Positions 1 through 10,783 of a stretch of DNA of 64,000 bases are shown here, one piece after another. How positions within the stretch are numbered: position 1 is the first letter of the stretch; every line of letters begins with the position of its first letter. A program made the position numbers and the translations under genes. Below the pieces are notes generated by a model, which did not search any database, had not been told where the DNA came from, and saw only the letters and a list, made by a program, of their open reading frames with translations. Source of the stretch: Clitopilus passeckerianus (Eukaryota > Basidiomycota > Agaricomycetes > Agaricales > Entolomataceae); NCBI GenBank assembly GCA_944990035.1, contig CALYLX010000141.1:620001-684000 (forward strand), written 5' to 3'.

Positions 1-6
1 ACGTGA

Positions 7-480
7 ACCAGCTTGGGTCTGTCAGGCTCCGGATAGAAGGCGTCTTTCTACCTGTCTTCCTACACACGTCAAGTCGCGCAAGATCGATGGCGCTCTTTAT
101 ACCCGACCTTGAGCCTTTCAAAGCCTTGGTCTCGGGCGCAATCCTACGGCTTTCACCCTGTGCTCCACCTGATTCTGTGTCGTTTACGTCTGTCAGTACC
201 TGTGGATTCCAGGCACTGCTCGTAGTTGCTTAAAACCAGACCATGGCATGCGAAGGAAGCTTAAAGGCGAGACATAACCCTCTCTCTTCCACACAATTAA
301 GTTTCCCGCCGCCCTTCTCGTCGTGTTCACTGCGTTTGTCCCTACCATCATGGCAGCACCCGTTCCGAACGAGGTTGTTCAGCGTCGCAACGAACCTCCC
401 GATTCAGCCTTCGTGATTGGTTACGGCGGTACGTGGTTACAACCCAGTAAGCTCTTTTTTCTGTAAATTAGCCTACAACT
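7..480 (+). pseudogene. small secreted peptide gene, copy A, start codon lost
   Basis: This is a decayed copy of the small secreted peptide gene found intact at 6064 and 6769. The promoter-like flank from about 7 to 230 matches 5770-5990 closely. At 296-298, where copy B has ATG inside ACAATGAAG, this copy reads ATT. The downstream frame still encodes a hydrophobic leader, APVPNEVVQRRNEP and a glycine-rich tail, and the donor-like GTAAGC is kept, but the acceptor seen in copy B (TTATCAG) is TTATCCG here. Initiation at an internal ATG (alanine-rich leader end) is possible but would remove most of the signal peptide. Function is unknown. Confidence 0.6.
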
Positions 481-1267
481 TATCCGAAGGTTGAAAGTCC
501 CAAGAGTAATGATGATGGCATTTGACGTTCACCCAGCGCTGTGAAAGGACGTTGTCTAGGAGAATCGAAGTCGAGGCAGTTTGCCATGAAAACTTTACAT
601 CACCAATTCGTCTGTAAACAGAAGCCAAATACCATCGAAAACGCCTATGATAAAGTCGTTTCTGTCCCCTGCGCTCTACATTCTGACTCTGAACGTTTTT
701 CATGGTAGCTGGAGGCGCGACTTCACTCTCCGAGCGTGCTCGTCTGTTGTGTGCGAAACCTAGCTCAAAAATCCTCGAAATGAGTATCGGAAACGACTGT
801 CACTTCATCCAAGCTTATCCTTTCTAAGAATTACAGTGATCCACCGTTCCTTTCTACACCGTTTTGAGATTGGCAACTGGGGTACCCGTCCCGTCACTTC
901 TGGACCCATTATTGTTACTATCCATAGTATATAGCATATTTTACTTAGTATATACAATCATGAACGAAGATACGTCGAAATAAAATGAGAAAGTCGTGTT
1001 TTGTCCGAAGGGGGTAAAGATGATGGAAACCACTCGTTCCTACAGACCGTGATCAGCCGCGTGTTGTCGCTTACAGTAGATTTATCCCCGCTTGCGCACT
1101 CACTATTGTGTACCAACTGTTGGACCCGAAACTCATTCCACGTGTTGACATCGTATGATTTTCGCCACTCCTACTTAGTTCTCGAAAATCGATATCGTAT
1201 TCCCTCATCTGTTCAGTACGGCAATAGCTGCTTATATTCAAGACTTCGTTTGGTCCTAACTACGGTC

Positions 1268-2334
1268 CTAGAAATTATTGTACCTTGCACACGATGTACA
1301 CCAAACCACATTTCCTGCCATAACATCGATAAACACAGCAGAGACCCCCTCAATCGCCCTGAGTTCTTCCGCCGAAGACTGGTAAAACATTTTAAGGTCA
1401 TCCACAACCTCCACAAACTGCTGCTCGAAGGCCCATAGCCGCCTCTTGATATCTGCTAGCGCCTGAGATGGAGTGAAGTGGTGGCGCTCCATGAGGACGT
1501 GAATGCCATTAAAGCAAACGTCGGCGGTCGGGTTTTCCTTTCTTTCCGACCCCTCCTTCTCCTTGCGATACGAGTATAAGTCGTTTGTCAATGCCCCATG
1601 TGCAAAGCAAAGATCTCTAATAGTCTCAAACCCGGGATTTACCCTCACTGTATCCGGAAGCGAAATCATTGCTTGCCAGATACACCCTTCAGTGACGAAC
1701 CTGTTCCATCCGTTGAGTAACAATGAAACTTCAGGAATAATCACACTCACCCCGTTCCGATATCGACCATTCTATATGCCATGTAGTCGTCGAAGCTTGT
1801 CATACTCTGCTTACGCGCCACCTTCCCACCAATCCCTTTCATTAGATCGCACGTAGTAGTGAAGATGAGCTCCGCCGAGCCTATAGCTTTCATATCATTG
1901 TAGATGCCGTAAAGAGCGAGCTCAACCTGGGTCGGATTCGGGTCGATGTCTCCAGTTTCAAGCAGCAATATAATTCTATCGGCCATATGCTGAGCCTAAA
2001 ATATATTGGTCAATTTCATGATCGCACGAATATAGAATAAAGGCACCGTTTCAGGGGTTTCGGCTTCGAGGATATCGTCGCAGAGAAAGACCCATGACAC
2101 CCATTTGCAGAAGGCTATCACCCTCTCGGGCGGGCCTTCTGCACATGAACGAACGCTGACTTCCTCAAGGCGTTCCTCGACATATCTCGCCTTGTATCGC
2201 TCAGAGGGCCACGGCCAGTAAGCTTTAAAGTATTCCTGGATCTCGGAGATGATGGCTTCGGCATCGTCACGCTTGCGGCTAGTAAACCTCGAAACGAAAT
2301 CGGGCTTTACAGAGAGCGGATCGCCGAGTAACAT
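1268..2334 (-). CDS. TRI5-type class I sesquiterpene synthase (TPS1)
   Basis: Class I terpene cyclase, expected to ionise farnesyl diphosphate with Mg2+ and cyclise it; the product cannot be predicted. Three exons (2334-2047, 1995-1751, 1700-1268), joined by 51- and 50-bp introns, give 321 aa in one frame. The aspartate-rich motif is FLCDDILEAE (about residues 83-92), a DDxxE form. The NSE/DTE motif is NDLYSYRKE, a full N-D-x-x-S-x-x-x-E. The protein ends ARYNNF, carrying the RY pair that contacts diphosphate. Length and motif order fit the trichodiene-synthase-like family. The start at 2334 is the first ATG of a long frame; a coding-like stretch upstream (2437-2676) could add an N-terminal exon by splicing. 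No P450 or other tailoring gene is adjacent. TPS2 at 11551 is a distant paralog with the same motifs. Confidence 0.88.
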
Positions 2335-2436
2335 AACGAGAAAGGCAGAGAAGTGTTCTTCGAGAGATGTTGGAGGATACTGTGTCTCGATTCCTCAGGC
2401 AAGCGTTTTAACTCATTTTTGCAGGCCAATAATATG

Positions 2437-4390
2437 TCAGAGTATGTCAGCGGACGATACCTGACGTACAAAATGGCTTGAATGATTCATAGATCTTGAC
2501 AGGAGTATGAAAAGAGGATAGTCTGGTATATTCAATGTTCTGAACGGAACGAAATTTGTAATGGTGCCATTCTTCGGTTTAGTAGCCCCTTTATCTCTTC
2601 CATATCCAATTCCTGTATTGTCTTCAGTGTTCCGATAATGGATAGAAATAATGAACGGCTGCACCTTCCACGACATCCGATACCATGCATATACCTCTCT
2701 TCCCGAATAGACTTCTTCGAAGGAGTTGACAGAAGGACATATTCTCTAGAGAACCGGATCTCCTCAGGGGCCGGTCGTTCGAACCCTGGTTTCATTTCCT
2801 TGAAGCCCTTAGAGCGAAAGTCGGATGTGGTGATAGGTGGTGGCTAACTTGCAGCCATACTACGATCGAGAAAGTTCATGACCAAGTAGTCCGAATTGAG
2901 AGATTATTAGATAGGGGTTTACAAGGCCGTGAAAACCGCTCAACGCATCCAGAGCCGCCTTCTCAATGAAGTTCTCAAGAAGGTAAAAAAAGCTCATAGT
3001 TCAGCTCCCTGATTGGGTACCCCCCCTTACAATGGGGCTGCAGCTAACCAAGAAAAGCTTTTCGCAGTTCTGTGCGAAGTGTAGCTGCTGGTTCTCGATA
3101 GAGCCTGATGATAGGTTTTCGAGCTAATATGCGCGGATGGAGTATGTAGATTTGGCCATGGAATTAAATAGATGGACGGTCAGATCTCAGAGATAAAAGC
3201 AATTAATTTCAGACGTGGGATTGTATAGCTGCTTGGGCGTTCAAGCTAAACCAGGCAAAGATAAAGTTGCCCAGGAGACATTACTCGCCTCGGCGTGCCC
3301 GGGCCTTTTTTGCGGTCAAGTCAATCCTTGAAGCGGTGAATGGTTGAGTGATCTTTAGAGAAGATGGCGGTCTCGATGAGTGCAGTTGAAATTTGTCGCA
3401 GAGACGTATGACACTGGTAGACAGGAAGAAGGCATGCTAGCCGAATCGAGAGACTGCGACGTGGATCAAATTTAAAGATGGGAGGCCCGGTTGCCAATAA
3501 GGGTCTCATATGTTATGAAATTACCTGGATAACTTTGGTCAGGCTGCCGTCGCTTTCGTTGCGGAAATGTATGGGCGTCAAAGCTGATACTAGAGAATGA
3601 TGTTACTGATTTTTTTCGTTCATGCAGCCATTCCACTCGGTCTTGCCCGAGTGCGGGGTTGGAAAATAATTGACTCCATTCGGAATTGATCCGAGGATTC
3701 AGAACCCGTTCGGTCCGATCTCGCCAAGGGACTTCATTCAACGCTGCCACTGGCAGGTAAATCGATCCACGTTCAGTCCAACCATCCAAGAACTCCATAA
3801 TCCAGCAGAAATCTCTGTCTGTCTATGTCGATGTCAAGGTTTTTTTCTGGATTTGACACCTTCAAGGTCAAGTGGAATGACTGACAAATCAACGACTGGA
3901 CAGAAGCCACTGTAGCTCAACGTCAAACTCGCCACGCGAGGTTGGATAACTGCGGACTGGAGACATTCTCTTGTTCTGACCGGGAGGCTAGAAGAAAATA
4001 TGGTCCAGATATTTTTTTTCGACCCAGTATACCAACTATTTAACACACGCTTGAGATACGAACGTGGACGATCCGACGTTCAGTAAGGCAAATGCTTCAT
4101 GTACATTAAACTTCCGAATCTTCCGAAAACCGAGACTATGGCGCTACAGTAGCTGAGCCCAGAATCGTTCCGCACATTCGGATTGTTACTTTGTCACGGT
4201 GGATATCTGCGAGGAGGTATTCTGTTTTAATGAGAGAATTACGAGGACTTGATTCTTGAGTGACGTTAAGCCCCAGTTTGAATCACACTGGGCGAGCTTG
4301 CCCGCCTAATAAATATCCAGGAGGATGGCTTAGCGATAAATCCGGCAGTTGACAATGGCATATGTACGTCATCTATGGGAGAATTTCAGG
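2437..4390. other. about 2 kb without a supported gene
   Basis: No convincing gene. On the minus strand 2437-2676 is open and may be an extra 5' exon of TPS1. A 108-codon minus-strand frame at 3472-3798 has no recognisable motif. A roughly 30-bp stretch at 4058-4095 recurs at 7116-7146, and 4275-4350 resembles both 7148-7200 and the start of a tRNA-like unit near 8575, so this is partly repeat debris. Confidence 0.5.
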
Positions 4391-4394
4391 CTCC

Positions 4395-4720
4395 AAGCTT
4401 AAGCTTTAGCTGTCGTTTCGGGGCCTCCGTAGCGATACAGGCTTGACTTGGTGAGAAACTTTTGGTATCGCGGAGCTTTTGTGGTTCCTTGCAGTTTGGT
4501 GGTTCGAACTCCAATCCCGGAGGATATTTCGCCTTTCACATGATGCCGTTTTTCGTGATCGCAGGATAGTTCTGATTGACAAGAGAATGATACATAAGAG
4601 GATCTACCACACACTGACAAGACTAGCTAGCATGACGGTAATGCGAGTCTTCACCGTAACTTCGAGGTCATTAAAGCGGTCGTCTGTTCGAACCAGGCAC
4701 AACTATGAACTTTAGGAACC
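4395..4720 (+). repeat. tRNA-like repeat unit with long 5' extension (copy 1)
   Basis: This segment is paralogous to about 8845-9130. Both hold CTAGCTAGCATGACGGTAA, then a spacer, then a B-box-like GTTCGAACCAGG. The first part also carries GGTGGTTCGAA at about 4498. The A-box half is degenerate (ATGACGG instead of CTCAGCGG). No open reading frame of note. It is most simply a diverged member of the tRNA-like family described at 8580-11180. Confidence 0.55.
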
Positions 4721-5049
4721 GCCACGTTCTCCTTTCTTTTCCAGAATTTCCCTATTTGGGCAACTCAAACTTCAGCTACCGATTTTTGGGGTTCTATGAT
4801 GGTGTAGATTTGAATGTGGACAATGTCTGTATCAGGGGATGGTTATAGTTCGGTCCTCGGATCCGGTGAATCAGGGAGGAGATTGACGTTCAAGGAATCT
4901 ACAAGACCAGCTAGTTCAACGGTAACTTTGACCGAGGTAGCTTGCGTGCCAGAGCTCCACATATTTGACGAATTTTGTTTACGTGGATTAGAGACACGAG
5001 TCTAAGCTCCCTCTTTTGTAGGTACTTCGAATCCCGTAATAGTGTGAAC

Positions 5050-5125
5050 TTGAGGAAACGAAAGCGGCATGATGATGGAGAGATTGAAGGGTCGGTGGTT
5101 CGAATCCCAATGAGGGAGATTTTTT
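5050..5125 (+). repeat. B-box unit, copy 1, directly upstream of an HSE1 5' copy
   Basis: Contains GGTGGTTCGAATCCC followed by a T/C-rich run (5121-5160). The same unit sits at about 9715-9795, 10395-10490 and 12790-12836. Copies at 5.1, 10.4 and 12.8 kb each lie immediately upstream of a copy of the HSE1 5' region, so it forms part of a larger duplicated block. The T-arm stem is imperfect (two of five pairs good), which argues against a functional tRNA. Confidence 0.55.
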
Positions 5126-5224
5126 CCCCCAGCTTTTCTTCTCCTTTCTCTATTTTAACTTTAAATTTCTTGTCAAGTTACGCGTCGTGTATTCTTAGCG
5201 AACTGTAACCACCTCCCCTCTCCG

Positions 5225-5450
5225 CCGCAGGGGACAACGCCGAGACCCTCCATAGGCGAGCAGGGAGTGCGGCTCATGTCATTCTACATAACACAGCCAC
5301 ATCAGTTCTGTAGTGTTCGTCGTCAGCTTCTTTCTCTCCTCTTTCTTTGTCTTCCAGCTTGCTTTCGTCAATCTCACTCATATACTCCTTCGTCTGGCTA
5401 CAATGTCTGGAGGAGACCAGACCAAGCGAAATCTTATGATGTGACTGTCG
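5225..5450 (+). pseudogene. HSE1 5' region, copy I (decayed)
   Basis: The leader ACACAGCCACATCAGTTCTG and the start region at 5403 (ATGTCTGGAGGAGACCAG) match the functional HSE1 leader and exon 1 at 12970-13122. The frame is lost after about 12 codons by insertion and substitution and no second exon follows. It is a dead fragment from local duplication. Confidence 0.7.
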
Positions 5451-6063
5451 ACGTGACATTCCTGCTCACCTCACGTTCCTTTGGCCTCGAGATTTCTGGA
5501 AGTGACTACCGGTAACCCCAACCCCCCAATAACCAGACAATCCAGGCGAGCATCTACGCACCAGATCAGCGGGGGCCTATCTAGTGAACCCTCGTGTGGT
5601 TGACTGCCGGAACTAACGAGAACGTGCAATAAGCTCACGACATCCAGAGAGCATGCGCCTCCACATTACTCACTCGGCCTCACGCTCTCGGGTATTCATG
5701 GAGCCGAATCAACCTACGGAAACCTTGTGGCGCTGGCCAACTGTCGCTCATGCCACTAGGTGCACGTATTACCCAGTCTCTGTCAGGCTGCGGAGAAAAG
5801 GTGCCTTTCTACCTGTCTTCCTACGAACGTCAAGTCGCGCAACTTGACGGCGCATGCTAAACCCGACCTCGAGCCATTCAAAGTCTTGACCTCAGGCACG
5901 ATTTGACAGCTTTGCCCCTGTGCTCCACCTGGTGTTCTGCACCCTTCAGATCCGTCAATACTTGGAGATGCCAGACGCAAACGGGTATCGCCTATAAAAG
6001 CCAAGCCAACATTCGAAGGAAGCATAAAGACAGAATCAAACCCAAGCCCCTCTGTTCCGTACA

Positions 6064-6269
6064 ATGAAGTTCTCTGCTGCTTTACTTGCTCCGCTCGCTG
6101 CGTTTGTCCCCGCCATTTTGGCAGCGCCTGTTCTGAACGACGTTGTCCAGCGTCGCAACGAACCTGCATCTCCCGACGCACTCTTTAAGGTTCTCGCAGG
6201 GGGTGGATGGCATAACCAAGTAAGTCTTCTCTTTCCATATATTGATCTATGACTTATCAGAGTGTTTGA
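6064..6269 (+). CDS. small secreted peptide, copy B
   Basis: A 54-aa product: exon 6064-6219, a 41-bp intron (GTAAGT...TTATCAG) and a 9-nt last exon (S-V-stop). The first 20 residues form a clear signal peptide ending around LAAP. Next comes VLNDVVQRR, a possible dibasic processing site, then NEPASPDALFKVLAGGGWHN. Cleavage after RR would release a peptide of about 23 residues. No family is recognised. It lacks a CAAX box, so it is not a basidiomycete mating pheromone, and it has no cysteines. The promoter block with the motif TGTGCTCCACC is shared with copies A and C. Whether it is expressed is unknown. Confidence 0.6.
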
Positions 6270-6768
6270 AGTCCCAAGAGTAATGAGGGTGCCATTTGAC
6301 GCTCAACAATCGCTGTGGAGGTACATAAGCGAGGGGAATGGAAGTCGAGGCAATCGAACAGGAATATTTTACAGAACGAATTCATTTTTCACAGAAGGCA
6401 AATACTGTCGATAATACCTATGATGACTTAGTTGCTGGTTTGCTCCCTTTTCATTCTGGTTCTGAGGGATTGGGGAACCACCACTGTTAGGAGGAGCACG
6501 CTTAGCGAGCTAGCGTGAAGGAAACATTTGAGGATACTGGTGCACCCTGAACCCGATATTACTCAAGCTTCGATATCAGGCACAATCCGACAGCTAAAAG
6601 CTGACATTGACATGTTTCCGTCTATACAGCTTTGCCCGTGTGCTCCACCGGGTTGTGCGTCGTCCAGATCGATCAGTACCTGGGGATGCCAAACACGTCT
6701 CGTATTAAAATTCGGCGAATATTTGAAGGAAGCACAAAGGCGAAAACCAAGTCTCTCTATTCCGCACA

Positions 6769-6987
6769 ATGGTTTTTTTCGCTGCTTTACTCGTCGTGGT
6801 CGCTGCATTCGTCCCTGCCACTCTGGCGGCACCTGTCCCTCACGAAGTTGTCCCGCGTAGCCTCGAGCCTGCATCTCCCGATTCAGTCTTCGTGGTTGGT
6901 TACGGCGGTGCACGGTTACATCCAGTAAGTTCCTTTTTCCATGAATTAACCAACGGTTTATTAAAACGTTTAAAGCCCCATGAGTAA
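6769..6987 (+). CDS. small secreted peptide, copy C
   Basis: Tandem paralog of copy B, 700 bp downstream, with a matching upstream block (6633-6700). The leader MVFFAALLVVVAAFVPATLA is a good signal peptide, followed by APVPHEVVPRSLEPASPDSV and VGYGGARLHP. The dibasic RR of copies A and B is RS here, so dibasic cleavage would fail. The donor GTAAGT is kept, but the acceptor of copy B has become TTATTAA; unspliced reading continues to a stop at 6985-6987 (72 aa). It may be a decaying copy. Confidence 0.5.
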   Translation: MVFFAALLVVVAAFVPATLAAPVPHEVVPRSLEPASPDSVFVVGYGGARLHPVSSFFHELTNGLLKRLKPHE

Positions 6988-6999
6988 TGACGGTACCAT

Positions 7000-8285
7000 C
7001 CGGCAACAATCCCGAGGGAGGGATATGGCCTAGGAGAAAGAAAGTCGAGGCAGTTGAAAAATATTTTACGCAAAAGGCTCATCTGTCACAGAAGGCAAAT
7101 GTTGTCGGAATATCTGAACGTGGACGATCCAACGTTCAGCTAGGCTCGGTTTGAATAACACTGCACGAGCTCGTCGACCCAAGAATTACCCAGCAGGATC
7201 AACAGTACGTGTAGTGCCATTACAATGTTGTCCAACAATTGGTGGAAAAAGGCGTTATAGTATCTCCAGCCACTTTAGGGAATTATAATCTCTCTGGAAT
7301 GTGTCGCTACGGCAAATACATATTATAATTCCTAGCTATATGCCTTAATTGGTGCTTTCCGCCGGAACATAGTTCCTCCATCGTGACCGCATAGCCTTGT
7401 TCAACCCATTATAATGGCGCCTCTAGTTTCTCGCGATCCGGAATCCCTATTGACGGGTTAATCACTTTGCGAGCGCATGATAATGCATACACCAGGGACG
7501 GGACAGTGCCTCGGCCAAACGGCCCGAGTACCCGAAATGCTCTGTATTCAATAATTGTATTACACCTCTGTTATACGTCACATTTTCTCCTGAGATGGTG
7601 CTTTTACGAGTTATCCAGCTTGCTAAAACTACGGAAGGTTCGGCAAAATGGGGCATCGTTGAATCCCCGTTTGATTGAAGATGCCGGACGCAAGCCTATT
7701 GGCCGCACATTGAGCGGCTGACTGCTGCCGGTAGGCCAATCAATGGACAATGTTACTCCGGTGAACTCCGAGGTCAAACGAGAATTCGGTTGGATTGTAC
7801 TGCTCGTCCAGCTTCAGATATCTAACATAGGCCTACCATGGAGCTCATTTATACTCATTTATAACATCTACGTTGTATATCAAGTCAAACTGCAGGCAAT
7901 TCTACGATATTGAAAAAGTCAGACGAAGCTCGAAAGATCAGTAGGGTTTTCTATACATTCCATGATCAAAGTAACGTTCGAAGCTGAACTCTACCATCCA
8001 AACGAAAGAATATTATTCACGGCCCAGTAGTATACGCAGCAGTGGTACACATAGCCTCTACTTACTACTCATTGCTAGTCGGCATCTTCGTTGGCTTTCT
8101 GCACGAAAGAATGCGGCCATTGTACATTACGTATCAAGCATTTAAGCACCCAAGTTTTTTTTCTTGCCGTTCGCTACAGCGGCCAGATCTAAGGTCGATG
8201 AATAACAACCCATTTGAGTGCTCGTTACCCTTCGCATCCATAGAGAGACAGCGCAGCGCCATGAGTGAGGAATATTAACGGTCGG
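7000..8285. other. intergenic, no gene seen
   Basis: Short overlapping frames only, none with motif or composition support. Several AT-rich TATAAT-like words occur between 7255 and 7560 and again at 8400-8520 (TATAATG repeated), suggesting old repeat sequence. I see no transposase or terminal repeats. Confidence 0.5.
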
Positions 8286-8287
8286 AA

Positions 8288-8358
8288 AAAGCTGCAACGA
8301 CAGAGAATTGAACCCTTGAGCCCCCAAAAATTCCGTCGTGCCAGAACCACTGAGCCAA
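8288..8358 (-). ncRNA. tRNA-like sequence with Pol III terminator
   Basis: On the minus strand, TGGCTCAGTGG (A-box consensus) is followed 26 nt later by GGGTTCAATTC (B-box consensus), and the unit ends in GCTTTTT, a Pol III stop. The arms do not fold into a standard cloverleaf by eye, so it is more likely a tRNA-derived SINE piece or tRNA pseudogene than a working tRNA. Confidence 0.45.
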
Positions 8359-8574
8359 ACACCGTTTGTCAGGTTCTCTCGTTGAATTGTAATGTCGGAT
8401 TAGCCTTTTTGACCTGAATTATAATGGTGAATCTGGCCATCGGCGTTTGGTTCCCTGACAGCGATTATATGTGCATTATAATGCCGTATCTACAGTTGGG
8501 CTCAGTGGCCGTACTATAACGTCATTTTCCACCAATTGCTGGACGTATTACAAAACGGCTACACGGACTCCTCG

Positions 8575-8658
8575 CAGGATGGCACAGCGGTAAATCCGGC
8601 TGTGAGCGCATGTCAGCCTTGAGATTGGAGTCGCCTGTTCCGACCAGGCTGCTGACAT
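8575..8658 (+). repeat. tRNA-like unit with 9-bp perfect hairpin
   Basis: Starts GGCACAGCGGTAAATCC. A T-arm of five perfect pairs (GCCTG/CAGGC) encloses a 7-nt TTCCGAC loop, and it sits inside an outer perfect 9-bp stem CATGTCAGC/GCTGACATG (about 8609-8658). Member of the family below with a different outer stem. Confidence 0.55.
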
Positions 8659-8693
8659 GAGGTTTGTAGCCTTTTCAATCTTTTAGAAGACTC

Positions 8694-8772
8694 GCTAGCT
8701 TAGCGGCAGATTCGGCCATCCGGTCGGGCTGAGTTGAGCCCGAAGACTGCATGTTCGAACCAGGCAGCTAGC
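8694..8772 (+). repeat. tRNA-like unit
   Basis: 79 nt, beginning GCTAGCTTAGCGG and ending CAGGCAGCTAGC. The 7-nt ends (GCTAGCT and AGCTAGC) are exact reverse complements, like an acceptor stem. B-box GTTCGAACC present; the T-stem is imperfect. A further stem GTCGGGCT/AGCCCGA lies in the middle, reminiscent of a long variable arm. Confidence 0.6.
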
Positions 8773-9033
8773 ATCTCATGGAAGCACCGCAATACTTTTT
8801 TCTACACTTCCATGGGGATGGATCGTTCACCCAAGTACGTAATCCAGTGCATGGCAAATTTCAGCTTAAAGCTGTTGTTTAGGATGAGAATTTTCTGGTA
8901 TCATGGAGATTTCGAGTTTCCTTGGAGTTCGCTAGTTCGAATTCCGATACTGAGAGATACTTTTGGTGATTGCAGAACAGTTCGAATCAGCGAGAGAATA
9001 ATAAGTAGGAGGACCTCCCACACTACAACAAGA

Positions 9034-9122
9034 CTAGCTAGCATGACGGTAATACGAGTCTTCACCGTACCTTCGAGGTTACATGTGGGTCCCTAAAGAG
9101 GTCGTCTGTTCGAACCAGGCCA
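9034..9122 (+). repeat. tRNA-like repeat unit (copy of the 4.6 kb unit)
   Basis: Carries CTAGCTAGCATGACGGTAAT and, after a 50-nt spacer, GTTCGAACCAGGC. Paralogous to 4621-4700 including about 190 bp of 5' flank. The 3' stem sequence AGCTAGC is missing here, so it is more diverged than its neighbours. Confidence 0.5.
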
Positions 9123-9330
9123 ACCATGAAGTTTACGAAGCACCATGTTTTCTTTTTCAGAATTCTAAGTATCAACGACTGGCAATGGCGGATAATCTCG
9201 AGGTCTTTTCATCACTTCTTCAGACTTCTCTTTTCACAGTTTTCACCTCCTCCGCTGCTATACGGTCGAGCCGCTGGATACGTTCAGATTGGCCATATAG
9301 GACGATCGAGTTTAGAAACCAAGAAGACGA

Positions 9331-9412
9331 GCTAGCTCAGCGGTAACCTCGACGGTTCGTTGAGTTTAATTAAGGCCGCAGAAACATCACCTATTCGAAC
9401 TAGGTAGCTAGC
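9331..9412 (+). repeat. tRNA-like unit, best-preserved fold
   Basis: 82 nt. Starts GCTAGCTCAGCGG (A-box) and ends TAGGTAGCTAGC. Outer 7-bp stem GCTAGCT/AGCTAGC is perfect, and the T-arm ACCTA/TAGGT is a perfect 5-bp stem around the 7-nt loop TTCGAAC. Length is in the tRNA range. Confidence 0.6.
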
Positions 9413-9529
9413 ATCGCCATTAAAGTAATACAGCTTTTTTCTTCCTAGTTTAGGATAGCAGGATAATTGACCTACGTGATTGCGCAACTCTAACTCTAAC
9501 TTCAGTTGTCGGATTTTTCAACAAGGCTG

Positions 9530-9591
9530 GCTAGCTCAGCGGTTTCTTTGACCGACATACTTACAGCGCCTGCTCGACCCAGGCAGTTAGC
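9530..9591 (+). repeat. tRNA-like unit, short form
   Basis: 62 nt. GCTAGCTCAGCGG at the start, T-arm GCCTG/CAGGC with loop CTCGACC, end AGTTAGC pairing with GCTAGCT by one G-T wobble. The paired changes in stems relative to other units are notable. Confidence 0.6.
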
Positions 9592-9714
9592 ATACCAAAG
9601 GTCCTTGTCGATGGAGTTTTTTTTGTCCACCTGAGGAATTCTACTAACTACCGAGTTTTGAGGCGGTTCGAATTCCGTAATGGCATTTGGTGTGTGGACT
9701 CTTCAGGAAAAGCG

Positions 9715-9795
9715 AAAGCGGGAGCGGGATTGGGATGTTAGGTGTAGGGGTGAAGACGTGGAGACGTCGGTGGTTCGAATCCCGGTGATCCACTG
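9715..9795 (+). repeat. B-box unit, copy 2
   Basis: GTCGGTGGTTCGAATCCCGG preceded by a G-rich run with repeated GTGTAGGGGTGAAG-like words. Same unit as at 5.1, 10.4 and 12.8 kb, but no HSE1 copy follows it. Confidence 0.5.
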
Positions 9796-9948
9796 ATAAT
9801 GGTAACTTCTTTAAACGTCTTTTCTAATTTTAATCTCCTGCGCTGCTGAACTTATAGCCAGTCGACTAGTTCGCACTTAGGAACGTTGGCCCGGGATACG
9901 TTCGGATTGACCACATCGGATGATCGAGTCAAGAAACCAACAAGACTA

Positions 9949-10010
9949 GCTAGCTCAGCGGTAACCTCGACCACCACGGAAGCATCACCTAGTCGAACTA
10001 GGTAGCTAGC
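9949..10010 (+). repeat. tRNA-like unit, short form
   Basis: 62 nt. Perfect outer stem GCTAGCT/AGCTAGC and perfect T-arm ACCTA/TAGGT around GTCGAAC. Shares the flank AAGACTAGCTAGCTCAGCGG with the 9.3 kb unit. Confidence 0.6.
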
Positions 10011-10224
10011 ATGTCTTAAATGACACGAAAATTTTTCTTCCTAGTTCAGCATAGCAGGATGTCATAGTGGACCTACGTAATTGGGTGAATTCAGCTACCG
10101 TTTTTCAAGGTTAAATGTTCAATGAAGGTGGAGATTCGAATGTGGACCATGTTGGTGTCAGCGGAGGGTTATAGTTCGGTCCTCGAATACGTTCGAGAGA
10201 TCCAGAACTTGAAGCGCTTGAAGA

Positions 10225-10280
10225 CTAGCAGCTCAGCGGTAACATTGACCGAAGGCGCCTGTTCGAACCAGGCAGCTAGC
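10225..10280 (+). repeat. tRNA-like unit, short form
   Basis: CTAGCAGCTCAGCGG, then a perfect T-arm GCCTG/CAGGC with loop TTCGAAC, then AGCTAGC. Followed at about 10395-10490 by a B-box unit (GGTGGTTCGAATCCCAGTG) and a T-rich tract. Confidence 0.55.
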
Positions 10281-10394
10281 ATGCCGAACATATCCATATG
10301 GTTCGATCTTTTTGTCTACATGTATCGGGGGCACGAATATTAGGGGCCGTTTCTGAGGTAGATTGAATTGTGTATTAGTGCAGACTTCAGAAAT

Positions 10395-10490
10395 TCGTGA
10401 AAGCGGGATGATGATGGAGAGAGTGCTTAGGTGTAGAGGTGTAGAGGCGAAGAGGTCGGTGGTTCGAATCCCAGTGATGGAAACTCTTTT
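10395..10490 (+). repeat. B-box unit, copy 3, upstream of HSE1 copy II
   Basis: Contains GGTCGGTGGTTCGAATCCC and ends in CTCTTTTTTG, a possible Pol III stop. Preceded by GTGTAGAGGTGTAGAGGCGA. Forms the left part of the block that ends in the HSE1 leader and exon 1. Confidence 0.5.
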
Positions 10491-10783
10491 TTGTTCCTCA
10501 TCTCTTTACTTTCTAACCGTCTTTTGCAGCTGAGGATTGCATTTTGGAGAACCAGCTGCGAACTCCTCTCCTGATGGCTATGCTCAACAATGCCTAGACT
10601 CTCCTAGACCCCGCCCTCCCTGAAGGCCCTCCGTAGCTGCAGGCGAGCGGGCAGTGCGCGTCATGTCATCTAACACAGCCACATCAGTTCTACAGTGTTC
10701 GTCGCCAGCTCCTTTCTCTCCTCTTTCTTCCTCGTCCAGCATTCGAGTCAAACTCACTCATCTACTCTTTTCATCTGGCTACG

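Noticed and set aside
6064..6269. Basidiomycete mating pheromone precursor
   Set aside because: No C-terminal CAAX farnesylation box, and a signal peptide is present.
9331..9412. Functional tRNA gene
   Set aside because: The T-arm and outer stem are good, but the outer stem overlaps the A-box position and no standard anticodon arm is visible. I kept it as tRNA-like.
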